DNA of 22,430 bases from Pseudomonadota bacterium (lineage in GTDB: Bacteria; Desulfobacterota; Desulfovibrionia; Desulfovibrionales; Desulfovibrionaceae). Position 1 is the first letter of the stretch, and every line of letters begins with the position of its first letter. The DNA lies in assembly GCA_023435825.1 (NCBI GenBank), contig JAEZMB010000167.1:1-22430 (forward strand), given 5' to 3'. A program made the translations under genes and the position numbers. This document shows positions 1 to 8,145 of the stretch, one piece after another. The notes under the pieces were generated by a model. That model did not search any database. It was not told where the DNA came from and worked only from the letters and a program-made list of their open reading frames with translations.

Positions 1-474
1 GGCCGATTCCGCGCCGTGGTTAGCCGCCTGGGCCGTGGCCGGGGCCATGCCGGCGGCGTCCGGGGGAGGCGCGCCCGGTTCGGTTCCACGGTCGGACGGG
101 CCGGAGGAAGCCCCCTCGGCCGGCCGTTCCTGGCCGGGGCCGCCCAGGGCCGCTTCGGGATGGGCAAAGCCCTGGCCGAGCGCGCTGCCGCGCGAGGCTC
201 CGGCCGAGACCTTGAGCCCCTGGCCTTCGAGGCTGGCCCGGATGGCGGCGATCTGTTTTTGGATTTCGGCCAGACGGCCGTCGTTTTGCTGCTGGCGGCC
301 GGCGACGGCCTTCAGTTCTTCCTGGGCTTTTTGCAGGGAGGATTCCACGGCGCGCAGGCGAAAGTCGTCGCTGCCCTTGCCCACGGCCAGGGTGTTGCCC
401 GGGCCGCAGCCGGCAAGCAGGCCGCCGGCCAGCATCATGGCCGACGCCGCCAGGGACAGGGAGCGTCGTTTCAT
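1..474 (-). CDS. Coiled-coil lipoprotein, 3' end outside window
   Basis: Read on the minus strand, an open frame starts at 474 and runs off the left edge after 158 codons, so the C-terminus is not seen. The N-terminus (MKRRSLSLAASAMMLAGG) is a classical type II signal peptide ending in a lipobox L-A-G-C with the lipidated Cys at residue 23, so the product should be a membrane-anchored lipoprotein. Residues about 38-85 are rich in Gln, Glu, Lys and Ala with heptad-like spacing and probably form a coiled coil. After that the chain becomes Gly/Pro/Ala-rich and low in complexity. A second in-frame ATG lies 12 bases upstream at 486; 474 is preferred because AGGA sits 11 bases before it and the signal peptide then has standard length. 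The gene is divergent from the membrane protein at 703. No family is recognised; it resembles the coiled-coil lipoproteins associated with the cell envelope. Confidence 0.75.
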   Translation of the reverse strand, partial: MKRRSLSLAASAMMLAGGLLAGCGPGNTLAVGKGSDDFRLRAVESSLQKAQEELKAVAGRQQQNDGRLAEIQKQIAAIRASLEGQGLKVSAGASRGSALGQGFAHPEAALGGPGQERPAEGASSGPSDRGTEPGAPPPDAAGMAPATAQAANHGAESA

Positions 475-702
475 CGCAGTGGTCATCCTAACGCTGCAAG
501 ACCTTTCATATTTGGAGGGAAACTACGTGACAGGCGCGGTTTTCGCAAGCCGATTCTGGAACCCGGCTCCGGAGTCGGCCGGTTTTGTTGCATCTTTAGC
601 GGAATTAGGGCACAAGCCGTCTGCAAAGTCGCTTGCGCGCCGTGCCGCGCGCGCCTCGCCGGCAGGCAACGAAACCACCAGGCCGAAAGGAGAAGACTCC
701 CC
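475..702. promoter_or_regulatory. Divergent intergenic region
   Basis: These 228 bases separate two divergent genes and must hold both promoters. The only firm signal is the ribosome binding site AAGGAG at 687-692, ten bases before the ATG at 703. No convincing -35/-10 pair was found by eye. Confidence 0.4.
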
Positions 703-1677
703 ATGCCCGAGACTGTCCGCATCACCGTTTTCTGGGCGGTCATGGTCCTTTTCGCCGTGCATCTCGGCCTGGCCCTGGCCGCCGCCGCCATTCCTTCCAT
801 CACGTCGGTGGTGGGCTTAAGCAAGGTCAAGCGCCTCAAGATCTTCACCGACAAGTTCGGCCAGCAGGCCGCCACCTTCGCCCTGCTTGGCGGGTTATGG
901 CTGTTTTGCATCCTGGCCGCCGTGCTGGCGGCGCTGTGGTTCCTGGCCCCGGCCAAAGCGCCCTACTACCTCGGCCTGCCCCTGCCCCTTGGCGCGGTGG
1001 CCGCCACGGTGCTTGGCGGCGCGGCCGCCTTTTTGACCTATCGCGGCTCCTGGCAGCGCTTCAAGACCCAAAAGCCCCTGCACGGGCTCATCGGCCTGTC
1101 GGCCACCCTGCTCTTGTGGGCCGCCTTCTACGTCGGACTGGCCGCCTCGCGGCCCCTGGCCCTGGCCTTGCCGCCGACGGCCAGCGCCGCCTTCCTGCTG
1201 CCGCCCGCCAATTCCCTTTTCTGGCGTTTCCTGGCCACGGGCCTGCCGCTGTCGGTGGGGCTGGCCGGGGCCTACACCGCCGCCTGGCTGGTCTGGCGGC
1301 GCGACCGGGACGATTTCGGGCGCGACTACTACAATTTCACCATGCGCCTGACCGCGCGCTTCGCCTTTGGCGGCCTGCTGCTCGCCCTTGGCGGCGTGGC
1401 CTGGCTGGGCCTGGGGCTCATGCCCCTGGCCGGCGAACTGACCACCACCCTGGCCACGTCGCTGGGGCTTTTCGGCACCGGGCTGCTGCTGGCCCTGGCC
1501 TCGTTCGGCTTCGTCATGCCCCAGGAAAACGCCCTGCGCCACAAGCTGCTGCTGGTGGCCGGTTTTATCGGCGCGATCATGGCCCTGGTCGGGCTGTGCG
1601 CCATGGCGGCCAGCCTGATCGCGCCCAATCTGGTGCAGTTCGTGCCGGCCAGCCTCAGTCTGCCGGCCATGTCGTAA
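703..1677 (+). CDS. Polytopic inner-membrane protein of unknown family
   Basis: 324-residue protein. The ATG at 703 is chosen over upstream in-frame starts because of the AAGGAG at 687-692 and because the upstream reading is compositionally non-coding. About eight hydrophobic segments can be seen, near residues 7-30, 55-82, 91-113, 127-149, 176-199, 219-241, 250-272 and 281-306. Between segments five and six lies a charged and aromatic loop (RRDRDDFGRDYYNFTMRLTA, about 199-218), the most distinctive part, with Tyr/Arg/Asp residues that could be functional. Segments are rich in Ala, Gly and Leu. I do not recognise the family; a quinone- or heme-related membrane subunit is possible, but no conserved heme-ligand or quinone motif can be named. 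It stands alone on this strand, with no overlapping partner. Confidence 0.75.
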   Translation: MPETVRITVFWAVMVLFAVHLGLALAAAAIPSITSVVGLSKVKRLKIFTDKFGQQAATFALLGGLWLFCILAAVLAALWFLAPAKAPYYLGLPLPLGAVAATVLGGAAAFLTYRGSWQRFKTQKPLHGLIGLSATLLLWAAFYVGLAASRPLALALPPTASAAFLLPPANSLFWRFLATGLPLSVGLAGAYTAAWLVWRRDRDDFGRDYYNFTMRLTARFAFGGLLLALGGVAWLGLGLMPLAGELTTTLATSLGLFGTGLLLALASFGFVMPQENALRHKLLLVAGFIGAIMALVGLCAMAASLIAPNLVQFVPASLSLPAMS

Positions 1678-1768
1678 ACGACGCCGGGCCGCTACGGGCC
1701 AGCGCTCCCGGGCCGGCTTCGCAGCACGCGGCAGCCCGCGACGGTGCATTTCGCGCTCTTAAAACAAC

Positions 1769-1800
1769 CAAGGCGCGGCCGGACATCCGGTCGCGCCTTG
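1769..1800 (-). terminator. Intrinsic terminator of the 1890-2195 gene
   Basis: A 14-bp stem (CAAGGCGCG outer arm at 1769-1777, matching arm 1792-1800, inner CCGG/CCGG, one G-T pair, four-base loop). Read on the minus strand it is followed by GTTGTTTTAAG, a U-rich tail, so it should end transcription of the gene 90 bases upstream. On the plus strand there is no U-tract, although the stem could also help end the 703-1677 transcript. Confidence 0.7.
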
Positions 1801-1889
1801 TGCGTTGCGCAGCCCGGCCTCGGACGGACCGCTTGCGCCCTGAAAAGATCGTCGGGGCCTTAACGCCGGGAGGTCAGGCCCGGCCCGGC

Positions 1890-2195
1890 CTACAGCCCCG
1901 GGGCCTCGGCGTAGAGCTTGACGGACATGGGCTCGGCCAGCAGCTCCGGAGCGGCGGCCTTGAAGCCGTTGAGGTGGGGGGTGTCCAGGTGGGCGGCCAG
2001 GAGTTCCCGGCTTTCCCAGGCCTCGACCAGCACGAAGCTGCCGGGGCTTTCCACGGACTCGAAAAGGTCGTAGGCGATATAGCCGGGGTCTTTCTGGGTG
2101 GGCGCGACCAGGGCGGTCAGGCCGGCTTTGAGGGCGGCCTCCTTGCCGGGTTTGGCCTTGAAGCGGGCGACGACGTGAACGACGGGTTCGGCCAT
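1890..2195 (-). CDS. Antibiotic biosynthesis monooxygenase (ABM)-domain protein, YgiN-like
   Basis: 101 residues, the usual size of a single ABM ferredoxin-like domain. The start (MAEPVVHVVARFKAKPGKE) followed by a helix, then a YDLFES strand, FVLVEAWES and a helix with LLAAHLDTPH is the typical order of this family. Members are small dimeric cytoplasmic proteins; some are quinol or aromatic monooxygenases that need no cofactor, others act in heme breakdown or have no known substrate. The ATG at 2195 is preceded by a strong GAGGAGG about seven bases away. The gene is monocistronic, with a terminator at 1769-1800, and is divergent from the efflux operon. The substrate cannot be told from sequence; a redox-stress role beside an efflux system is only a guess. 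Confidence 0.85.
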   Translation of the reverse strand: MAEPVVHVVARFKAKPGKEAALKAGLTALVAPTQKDPGYIAYDLFESVESPGSFVLVEAWESRELLAAHLDTPHLNGFKAAAPELLAEPMSVKLYAEAPGL

Positions 2196-2227
2196 GGGGA
2201 TACTCCTCCTCGGTTGTCGATATTCCC

Positions 2228-2256
2228 GGGCTAGGCGCTTTAGGGAGCGGGGTCAA
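2228..2256 (-). promoter_or_regulatory. Candidate sigma-70 promoter for the ABM gene
   Basis: On the minus strand TTGACC (2256-2251) is followed after 17 bases by TAGCCC (2233-2228). The -35 is good and the -10 poor. The layout mirrors the candidate promoter of the divergent operon. Confidence 0.3.
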
Positions 2257-2316
2257 CCGCCCCGGCCCGGAGGCCATGTCAAAACCGTAAGCCTTACCCT
2301 GCCCCGCGCGAAAGTA

Positions 2317-2345
2317 TTGACCCTTGCCCGGAAGGCCCGTATCCC
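2317..2345 (+). promoter_or_regulatory. Candidate sigma-70 promoter of the efflux operon
   Basis: TTGACC at 2317-2322 and TATCCC at 2340-2345 are separated by 17 bases and lie 35 bases before the regulator's start codon. Just downstream, 2346-2365 holds a TTTGAAC / TTTGACG direct repeat around the palindrome ACATGT. That would be a natural place for autoregulation by the TetR protein, but no clean operator dyad is seen. Confidence 0.4.
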
Positions 2346-2379
2346 CAATTTGAACACATGTTTGACGTAAGGCGGCCAG

Positions 2380-3060
2380 ATGACCAGCAGCGGTCGTGAG
2401 GACGAAACCCGGGCGCGACTTTTGGACGCAGCCGGCGAAATATTTTCCTGCAAGGGATTTCACGCCGCAACCGTGCGCGAGATCACCAAAACGGCGCGCG
2501 CCAACGTCGCCGCCATCCACTACCATTTCGGCAGCAAGGACCGTCTGTATCTGGCTGTCCTGGAACATGCCCACGCCGAGGCCATGCGTCTGTATCCGCC
2601 GGAGCTGGGCCTGCCGCCCGACGCCTCGCCGGAAACGCGCCTGTACGCCTATGTGCGCGCCCTGCTCCTGCGGCTGACCGAAAAAAACCGCCATGCCTGG
2701 CTGTTTCGCCTCATGGCCCGGGAGATGGCCGAACCCACGCCCCAACTGGCCGTGGTGGTGGAACGCTGCCTGGCCCCGGCTAACGCCGTGCTGCGCGCCA
2801 TCGTGGCCGACATCCTCGGTCCCGGGGCCGACGCCGTGGCCGTGGCCCGCTGCGCCCAGAGCGTGGTCGCCCAGTGCCGCCACTTCGTCATCGACCGGCC
2901 GGTGATCGCCCGGCTCTATCCCGACAGCGCCCCCGGACTGGGCGGCCTCGACGCCCTGGCCGCCCATGTGGCCCGTTTTTCCCTGGCCGGCCTTCGCGGC
3001 TACCGAACCAGCGACTTTGCCCCGCCGCAACTGGAACCACACTCAGGAGACGTACTTTGA
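2380..3060 (+). CDS. TetR/AcrR family regulator with CerR-type C-terminal domain
   Basis: 226 residues. Residues about 11-62 form the TetR helix-turn-helix: RARLLDAAGEIFSCKGF, then TVREITKTARANVAAIHYHFGSK, with the family-typical Y-H-F-G-S-K and the following LYLAVL. The C-terminal part has the ARxM-ARE-MAEPTPQL-type segment (about 109-123) seen in the DUF1956/CerR (YbiH-like) group, which binds small ligands and controls export genes. It is the first gene of the operon and its TGA overlaps the start of the adaptor gene, so it is probably an autoregulating repressor of the pump that loses DNA binding on ligand contact. The ribosome binding site before 2380 is weak (AAGGCGG). Family assignment is firm; ligand and operator are unknown. 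Confidence 0.88.
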   Translation: MTSSGREDETRARLLDAAGEIFSCKGFHAATVREITKTARANVAAIHYHFGSKDRLYLAVLEHAHAEAMRLYPPELGLPPDASPETRLYAYVRALLLRLTEKNRHAWLFRLMAREMAEPTPQLAVVVERCLAPANAVLRAIVADILGPGADAVAVARCAQSVVAQCRHFVIDRPVIARLYPDSAPGLGGLDALAAHVARFSLAGLRGYRTSDFAPPQLEPHSGDVL

Positions 3061-4286
3061 ACCGCCCGATTTTTCGTTGCGCCGCTTACGCGGCGCTTTT
3101 GCTTTGCGTCTGGTCGTGCAGCGGCTCGGAACAAAAGGCCAGCCGGGAAGCCCGCCCCGCCCCGGTAGTCGCCGTGCCGGCCAAGGCCGAAACCGTGCCT
3201 GTCACGGTCAAGGCCGTGGGCAACGTCGAGCCCATGGCCACCGTGGCCGTCAAACCGCAGGTGGCCGGAGCCATCGTGGCCCAGCTTGTCCAGGACGGGG
3301 CCAAGGTGGCCAAGGGCGACGTGCTCTTCCGCATCGACCCCCGGCCCTTCGAACTGGCCATCCGCGAATCCCAGGCCAAGCTCGAACGCGACAAGGCGCT
3401 GCTGTTCAAGGCCGAGGAAGACCTCAAGCGCTACACCACGCTCAAGACCAAGGACGTGGTGGCCCAGGGCCAGTACGACGAGACCTTTGCCCAGGCCAAG
3501 ACCCTGGAAGGCACGATAAAGCTCAACCAGGCCACCCTGGAACGGGCCAAGCTCGATCTGGAATACGCCGAGGTGCGCGCCCCCATCGCCGGCCGGGTCG
3601 GCTCGGTGCTCTTGACCACCGGCAACGTGGTCAAGGCCAACGAGGCCACGGCCTGCATTATCAATCAGATAAGCCCCATCTACATCGCCTTTTCCGTGCC
3701 CGAACGCTACCTGCCCGCCATCATGGCCCGGATGCGCAAAGGCGCGCTGCAAATCACCGCCGCCCCGCCGGGCGCGCCCGAGGCCGGGGCCGTCACGGCT
3801 CCCATCGTGTCCGTGGACAACACCGTGGACGTCAAAACCGGGGCCATCCGCCTCAAGGCCGAGGCGCGAAACGCCGACAACAGCCTGTGGCCCGGCCAGT
3901 TCCTGCGCGTGGGGCTGACCATCGAAACCCGGGAAAACGCCGTGGTCATCCCTACCCGGGCCGTGCTGGACGGCGTGTCCGGCCCCTACGTCTACGTGGT
4001 GGCCGACGGCAAGGCCGAGGCCAGGCAGATCACCCCCGGCCCCATCGTCGAGGACGAGACCGTGGTGGACAAGGGCCTGGCGCCGGGCGAAATGGTCGTC
4101 ACCGACGGCCAGATCCGCCTGGCTCCGGGCGTGAAGGCCGAAATCAAGGCGCCAGCCACCCCCGAAGACAAGGGCCAGGCCACGCCGGCCGGGGCCAAAC
4201 CCGCCGACGGCCAGCCGGCCGGTCCCAAACCGGCCGAGGCCAAACCCACCGGCGCCAAAGCGGCCGGCGACGGAGCCAGATCGTGA
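3057..4286 (+). CDS. RND efflux periplasmic adaptor (membrane fusion) lipoprotein
   Basis: 409 residues from a TTG start at 3057. The start is set by AGGAGA at 3045-3050, six bases before it, and by the signal peptide it gives: NRPIFRCAAYAALLLCVWSC, with lipobox V-W-S-C and the lipidated Cys at residue 21. Next come a barrel-sandwich half motif (VEPMATVAVKPQVAG... IVAQLVQDGAKVAKGDVLF), an alpha-hairpin of roughly residues 90-155, the second lipoyl half (APIAGRVGSVLLTTGNVV), a beta-barrel and a membrane-proximal domain (PTRAVLDG, YVYVVADGKAE). This is the MdtA/AcrA-type architecture. It bridges the pump in the inner membrane to an outer-membrane channel. The last 40 or so residues are a Pro/Ala/Lys tail of imperfect AKPA-type repeats. 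TTGA overlap with the regulator and GTGA overlap with the pump suggest translational coupling. Confidence 0.92.
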   Translation: MNRPIFRCAAYAALLLCVWSCSGSEQKASREARPAPVVAVPAKAETVPVTVKAVGNVEPMATVAVKPQVAGAIVAQLVQDGAKVAKGDVLFRIDPRPFELAIRESQAKLERDKALLFKAEEDLKRYTTLKTKDVVAQGQYDETFAQAKTLEGTIKLNQATLERAKLDLEYAEVRAPIAGRVGSVLLTTGNVVKANEATACIINQISPIYIAFSVPERYLPAIMARMRKGALQITAAPPGAPEAGAVTAPIVSVDNTVDVKTGAIRLKAEARNADNSLWPGQFLRVGLTIETRENAVVIPTRAVLDGVSGPYVYVVADGKAEARQITPGPIVEDETVVDKGLAPGEMVVTDGQIRLAPGVKAEIKAPATPEDKGQATPAGAKPADGQPAGPKPAEAKPTGAKAAGDGARS

Positions 4287-7200
4287 ATCCGGCCTCCATT
4301 TTCATCACCCGGCCGGTCATGACCACCCTGGTCATGGCCGCCATCCTCATTTTCGGCGTCATGGCCTACACGCGCCTGCCGGTGTCCGACCTGCCCAACG
4401 TCGACTTCCCCACCATCGAGGTGCGGGTGTCGCTGCCCGGGGCCAGCCCGGAAACCATGGCCGCCTCGGTTGCCAACCCGCTGGAAAAGCAATTTTCCAC
4501 CATCGCGGGCCTGGATTCCATGACCTCGGTCAACACCGTGGGCTCCACCCGCGTCACCCTGCAGTTCGCCCTGGGCCGCAGCATCGACGCCGCCGCCCTG
4601 GACGTCCAGTCGGCCATGACCACCGCCGGCAAGGACCTGCCCGACGACCTGCCCACGCCGCCGTCGTTTCGCAAGGTCAACCCGGCCGACTCGCCCATCC
4701 TCTATCTGGCCATCGCCTCCGACGTCATGCGCCCTTCCGACGTCAACGAATACGCCGAGAACATGATGGCCCAGCGCATCTCCATGGTGCCCGGCGTGGC
4801 CCAGGTGTCGGTGTACGGCTCGAAAAAATACGCCGTGCGCGTCCAGCTCGACCCCGAGGCCATGGCCGCCAAGGGCATCGGCGTGGACGAGGCGTCGGAA
4901 GCGGTCAAGCGCGGCAACGTCAACCTGCCCGTGGGCACGGTCTCGGGGCCGTCCCGGGAATATACCGTGCGCTCCAGCGGCAAGCTCATGGACGCCGCCG
5001 CCTACCGGCCGCTCATCGTGGCCTGGAAAAACGGCTCGCCCGTGCGTCTGTCCGAAATCGCCTCGGTCACCGACTCCGTGGAGGAGACGCGACGCACCAA
5101 CTGGTTCTCCGGCACCCCGGGCATGGTGCTGGCCGTGCAGCGCCAGCCCGGCACCAACACCGTGGAGGTGGTGGACACCATCAAGCGGCTGCTGCCCCAG
5201 TTCCAGTCCCAACTGCCGGCCTCGGTGAGCCTCAAGGTCCTTTACGACCGCTCCAACTCCATCCGCGAATCCGTGGCCGACGTGAAGTTCACCCTGGTCC
5301 TCACCGTGGCCCTGGTCGTCATGGTGATCTTTCTGTTTCTGCGCAACATTCCGGCCACCATCATCCCGAGCCTGGCCCTGCCCATGTCCGTGATCGGCAC
5401 CTTCGCCGTCATGTACCAGCTGGGTTTCAGCCTGGACAACATTTCGCTGATGGCGCTGACGCTGTCGGTGGGCTTCGTCGTCGACGACGCCATCGTCATG
5501 CTCGAAAACATCGTGCGCCACATGGAAATGGGCAAATCGCCCTTTGCCGCCGCCATGGAAGGTTCCAAGGAGATCAGCTTCACCATCATCTCCATGACCA
5601 TTTCCCTGGCCGCCGTGTTTTTGCCGGTCTTTTTCATGGGCGGCGTGGTCGGGCGGCTGTTTCACGAATTCGCCGTCACCATCATGGTGTCGATCCTCAT
5701 CTCGGGCTTCGTGTCCATTTCGCTCACGCCCATGCTGTGCAACCTGGTGCTCAAACCCCATGGCGAGCAGCGCCACGGCCGGCTCTACAACGCCATCGAG
5801 AGCGCCTTCGACAGCCTGCGCGACGGCTACGACGCCACCCTGCGCTTCGTGCTCAAGCACCATGCCGCCACCATGATCTTCTCCCTGGCCCTTTTGGGCG
5901 TCACGGTCTGGCTGTTCGGGGCCATCCCCAAGGGCTTTTTGCCCAGCGAAGACACCGGCCAGCTCCTGGTCACCACCGAGGCCGAGGAGGGCGTGGCCTT
6001 CGACGTCATGACCCAACGGCAAAAACGCTTAAACGAGATCCTCAAAAACGACCCGGACGTGGAAAACTACATGTCCGTGGTCGGTGCCGGCGGCCCCAAC
6101 AACACCAACAACAACGGCCGGCTCATGCTGGCGCTCAAACCCCTGCACGAACGCGCCCACAGCGCCGATCAGGTGCTCCAACGCCTGCGGACCGAGTTCG
6201 CCAAGGTTCCCGGTCTTCGCTCCTATCTGCAAAATCCGCCGGCCATCCGCATCGGCGGCCGGGCCACCAAGGGCCAGTATCAGTTCACCCTGCAGGCCAC
6301 CAACACCAAGGAGCTCTTTGCCGCCGCCCAGGCCTTCGAGGAAAAGCTGCGCGGCCTGCCCGGCCTCCAGGACGTGACCAGCGACCTGCAGATCAAAAAC
6401 CCCGAACTGCGCGTCGACATCGACCGCGACAAGGCCTCGGCCCTGGGCATCTCGGCCTACCAGATCGAAAACGCCCTGGCCACGTCCTACGGCAACAAGC
6501 AGATCTCGACCATCTACGCCCCGGACGACACCTACCAGGTCATCATGGAACTGGCCCCGGCCTATCAGGCCAACCCCGAGGCCCTGTCCATGCTCTACGT
6601 GCGCGCCAACGACGGCCAGCTCGTGCCGCTGGACACCCTCATTACCCGCGCGGTTTCGGTCGGCCCGCTTTCCGTCAACCATTCCGGCCAGATACCGGCC
6701 GTGACCATCTCGTTCAACCTCCAGCCAGGCGCGTCTCTCGGCAGCGTGGTGGACGCCATCGAAGGCGTGGCCCGGCGCGAGCTGCCGGGTTCGATCTTCA
6801 CGAGCTTCCAGGGCGAGGCCCAGGCCTTCCAGAGTTCGCTGACCGGCCTGTCGGTGCTGCTGGGCATGGCCGTGCTGGTCATCTACATCGTGCTGGGCAT
6901 CCTCTATGAAAGCTTCATCCATCCCCTGACCATTCTCTCGGGCCTGCCCTCGGCCGGCGTCGGGGCCCTGGCCACGCTCATGCTCTTTGGCCTGGACCTC
7001 AACATCTACGGCTTCGTCGGCATCATCATGCTCATTGGCATCGTCAAGAAAAACGCCATCATGATGATCGACTTCGCCCTGGAGGCCCAGCGCGGCCGGG
7101 ACATGACCGCCCGGGAGGCCATCTACGAAGGGGCGCTGGTGCGGTTTCGGCCCATCATGATGACCACCATGGCCGCGCTCATGGGCACCTTGCCCATCGC

Positions 7201-7396
7201 GCTGGGCATCGGGGCCGGGGCCGAGGCCCGCCGGCCGCTGGGCCTGTGCGTCGTCGGCGGGTTGGTCGTGTCGCAGCTGCTCACGCTCTATTTCACGCCG
7301 GTCTACTATATCTATCTCGACGCCTTCCAGGAGTGGCTCAAACGGCGTCTGGGCGGCCGCCGCCCGGCAAAGACCGCCCCGGCCGCCGCTTCCTGA
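4283..7396 (+). CDS. RND multidrug efflux permease (HAE1/MdtB-AcrB type)
   Basis: 1,037 residues from GTG at 4283, full length for the family. The GTG overlaps the adaptor's TGA (GTGA) and has GGAG nearby upstream. The N-terminus ITRPVMTTLVMAAILIFGVMAY is the first transmembrane helix; a long periplasmic porter region follows, then helices 2-6 beginning near residue 333, a second periplasmic domain and helices 8-12. The proton-relay residues are present: the Asp pair in GFVVDDAIVMLEN is D401-D402, and the helix-10 Lys in IVKKNAIMMIDF is K923. The pump is therefore expected to be an active drug/proton antiporter working as a trimer. Substrate class cannot be read from sequence; the DLPNVDFPTIEV N-terminal signature is common in the MdtB/MdtC and related drug pumps. 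No TolC-type channel gene follows, so an outer-membrane partner must be encoded elsewhere. Confidence 0.95.
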   Translation: MNPASIFITRPVMTTLVMAAILIFGVMAYTRLPVSDLPNVDFPTIEVRVSLPGASPETMAASVANPLEKQFSTIAGLDSMTSVNTVGSTRVTLQFALGRSIDAAALDVQSAMTTAGKDLPDDLPTPPSFRKVNPADSPILYLAIASDVMRPSDVNEYAENMMAQRISMVPGVAQVSVYGSKKYAVRVQLDPEAMAAKGIGVDEASEAVKRGNVNLPVGTVSGPSREYTVRSSGKLMDAAAYRPLIVAWKNGSPVRLSEIASVTDSVEETRRTNWFSGTPGMVLAVQRQPGTNTVEVVDTIKRLLPQFQSQLPASVSLKVLYDRSNSIRESVADVKFTLVLTVALVVMVIFLFLRNIPATIIPSLALPMSVIGTFAVMYQLGFSLDNISLMALTLSVGFVVDDAIVMLENIVRHMEMGKSPFAAAMEGSKEISFTIISMTISLAAVFLPVFFMGGVVGRLFHEFAVTIMVSILISGFVSISLTPMLCNLVLKPHGEQRHGRLYNAIESAFDSLRDGYDATLRFVLKHHAATMIFSLALLGVTVWLFGAIPKGFLPSEDTGQLLVTTEAEEGVAFDVMTQRQKRLNEILKNDPDVENYMSVVGAGGPNNTNNNGRLMLALKPLHERAHSADQVLQRLRTEFAKVPGLRSYLQNPPAIRIGGRATKGQYQFTLQATNTKELFAAAQAFEEKLRGLPGLQDVTSDLQIKNPELRVDIDRDKASALGISAYQIENALATSYGNKQISTIYAPDDTYQVIMELAPAYQANPEALSMLYVRANDGQLVPLDTLITRAVSVGPLSVNHSGQIPAVTISFNLQPGASLGSVVDAIEGVARRELPGSIFTSFQGEAQAFQSSLTGLSVLLGMAVLVIYIVLGILYESFIHPLTILSGLPSAGVGALATLMLFGLDLNIYGFVGIIMLIGIVKKNAIMMIDFALEAQRGRDMTAREAIYEGALVRFRPIMMTTMAALMGTLPIALGIGAGAEARRPLGLCVVGGLVVSQLLTLYFTPVYYIYLDAFQEWLKRRLGGRRPAKTAPAAAS

Positions 7397-7707
7397 CCCT
7401 TGGCCAAGGCGCGTCGTCGCCGGCTTGCCGCGCCGGCGCGCCTTGTGTCCTGTCCAGACGCCCTCCGCGCCCTGTCCACGGGCTGACCGGCCGGCTTGTT
7501 GCCCGGCCGGGGCGGCTCCAAAGCCTTGGCCCTGTCCACGCGCTGGCCGGGCCGGCCCCACTGGAAGTATTCCACGCCTTTCGGGTTGAATCTGTCCCCA
7601 TGCCCGTGGGGCCGGCCCGACATCCCCCTCCCAAAGGCGCGAAGCCCGCGCAGGTGCGTCGAAATCCTGGGTAGCTATGAATGACGGCGCTTCATCGTCA
7701 CCAAACG
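7397..7707. other. Non-coding gap after the efflux operon
   Basis: These 311 bases lie between convergent genes (pump ending 7396, PilZ protein ending 7708). Apart from the hairpin at 7405-7445 I see no gene; short frames here are GC-rich shadows with Arg/Pro/Gly composition and no family resemblance. Confidence 0.5.
7405..7445 (+). terminator. Terminator-like hairpin after the efflux pump
   Basis: CAAGGCGCG at 7405-7413 pairs perfectly with CGCGCCTTG at 7437-7445, nine bases after the pump's stop codon, with further GCCGG/CCGGC pairing inside. No long U-tract follows (TGTCCTGTCC), so termination may be weak or Rho-assisted. The outer stem is identical to that of the hairpin at 1769-1800. 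Confidence 0.5.
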
Positions 7708-8145
7708 TCAGCACCCTTTGATCATGCATAAAAGATCGGCAGAACTGGCGTACAAGGGCTTTTGGAAGGCTATGCCGAATTCGTCTCCCTGCACCCAGCG
7801 CACGGTGGCTTGGTGGAAAACGCCCAGCGGGCCAATCGGCTGCAGTTTGGCATTAAACAGCAGCCTCTCCTTTTGCTCCACCGGGAAGTCCTCTTCCCCG
7901 GTCAGGCGCAGCCGGGCTCCCAGGACGCTCAGGTCGAGAATCTGGACTTGGGCGGCGCTTGTCGGCTTTTGCACGGAGCCCCGGTGCAGGGCATGTTCCT
8001 GACTGAGTTGGATGCGTCTGGCGGCCCGGCGTTCGCCGCAGGTCCGGCAACGCCAATAGCAGGGTGTCGGCGGACCGTGGTCGACGAGTTCGTGCCAGGC
8101 CGTGGAGCCGCATTGCGGACATTTTTTCAGTTCAACGAGGGGCAT
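7708..8145 (-). CDS. Zinc-ribbon plus PilZ-domain protein
   Basis: 145 residues from ATG at 8145. The first 37 residues hold two Cys pairs, C9-x2-C12 and C33-x2-C36, with a Gly after each pair: a zinc-ribbon pattern. After it, RRAARR (39-44) supplies an R-x3-R and 28 residues later DLSVLG (71-76) gives D-x-S-x2-G, the two c-di-GMP contact motifs of PilZ domains; the strand order and the FGIAF near 123-127 also fit. The protein probably binds c-di-GMP in the cytoplasm, with the ribbon as a partner- or nucleic-acid-binding part. A GTG at 8211 would add 22 residues; neither start has a strong ribosome binding site, and 8145 is chosen because the ribbon then begins at the N-terminus. PilZ is likely but diverged. 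Confidence 0.72.
   Translation of the reverse strand: MPLVELKKCPQCGSTAWHELVDHGPPTPCYWRCRTCGERRAARRIQLSQEHALHRGSVQKPTSAAQVQILDLSVLGARLRLTGEEDFPVEQKERLLFNAKLQPIGPLGVFHQATVRWVQGDEFGIAFQKPLYASSADLLCMIKGC

Noticed and set aside
16..702. N-terminal extension of the membrane protein upstream of 703
   Set aside because: The upstream part runs antisense to the lipoprotein gene, has low-complexity Gly/Arg composition and no ribosome binding site; AAGGAG at 687 sets the start at 703.
2253..2453. Minus-strand frame overlapping the TetR start
   Set aside because: It covers the promoter region and the clear helix-turn-helix coding sequence on the other strand.
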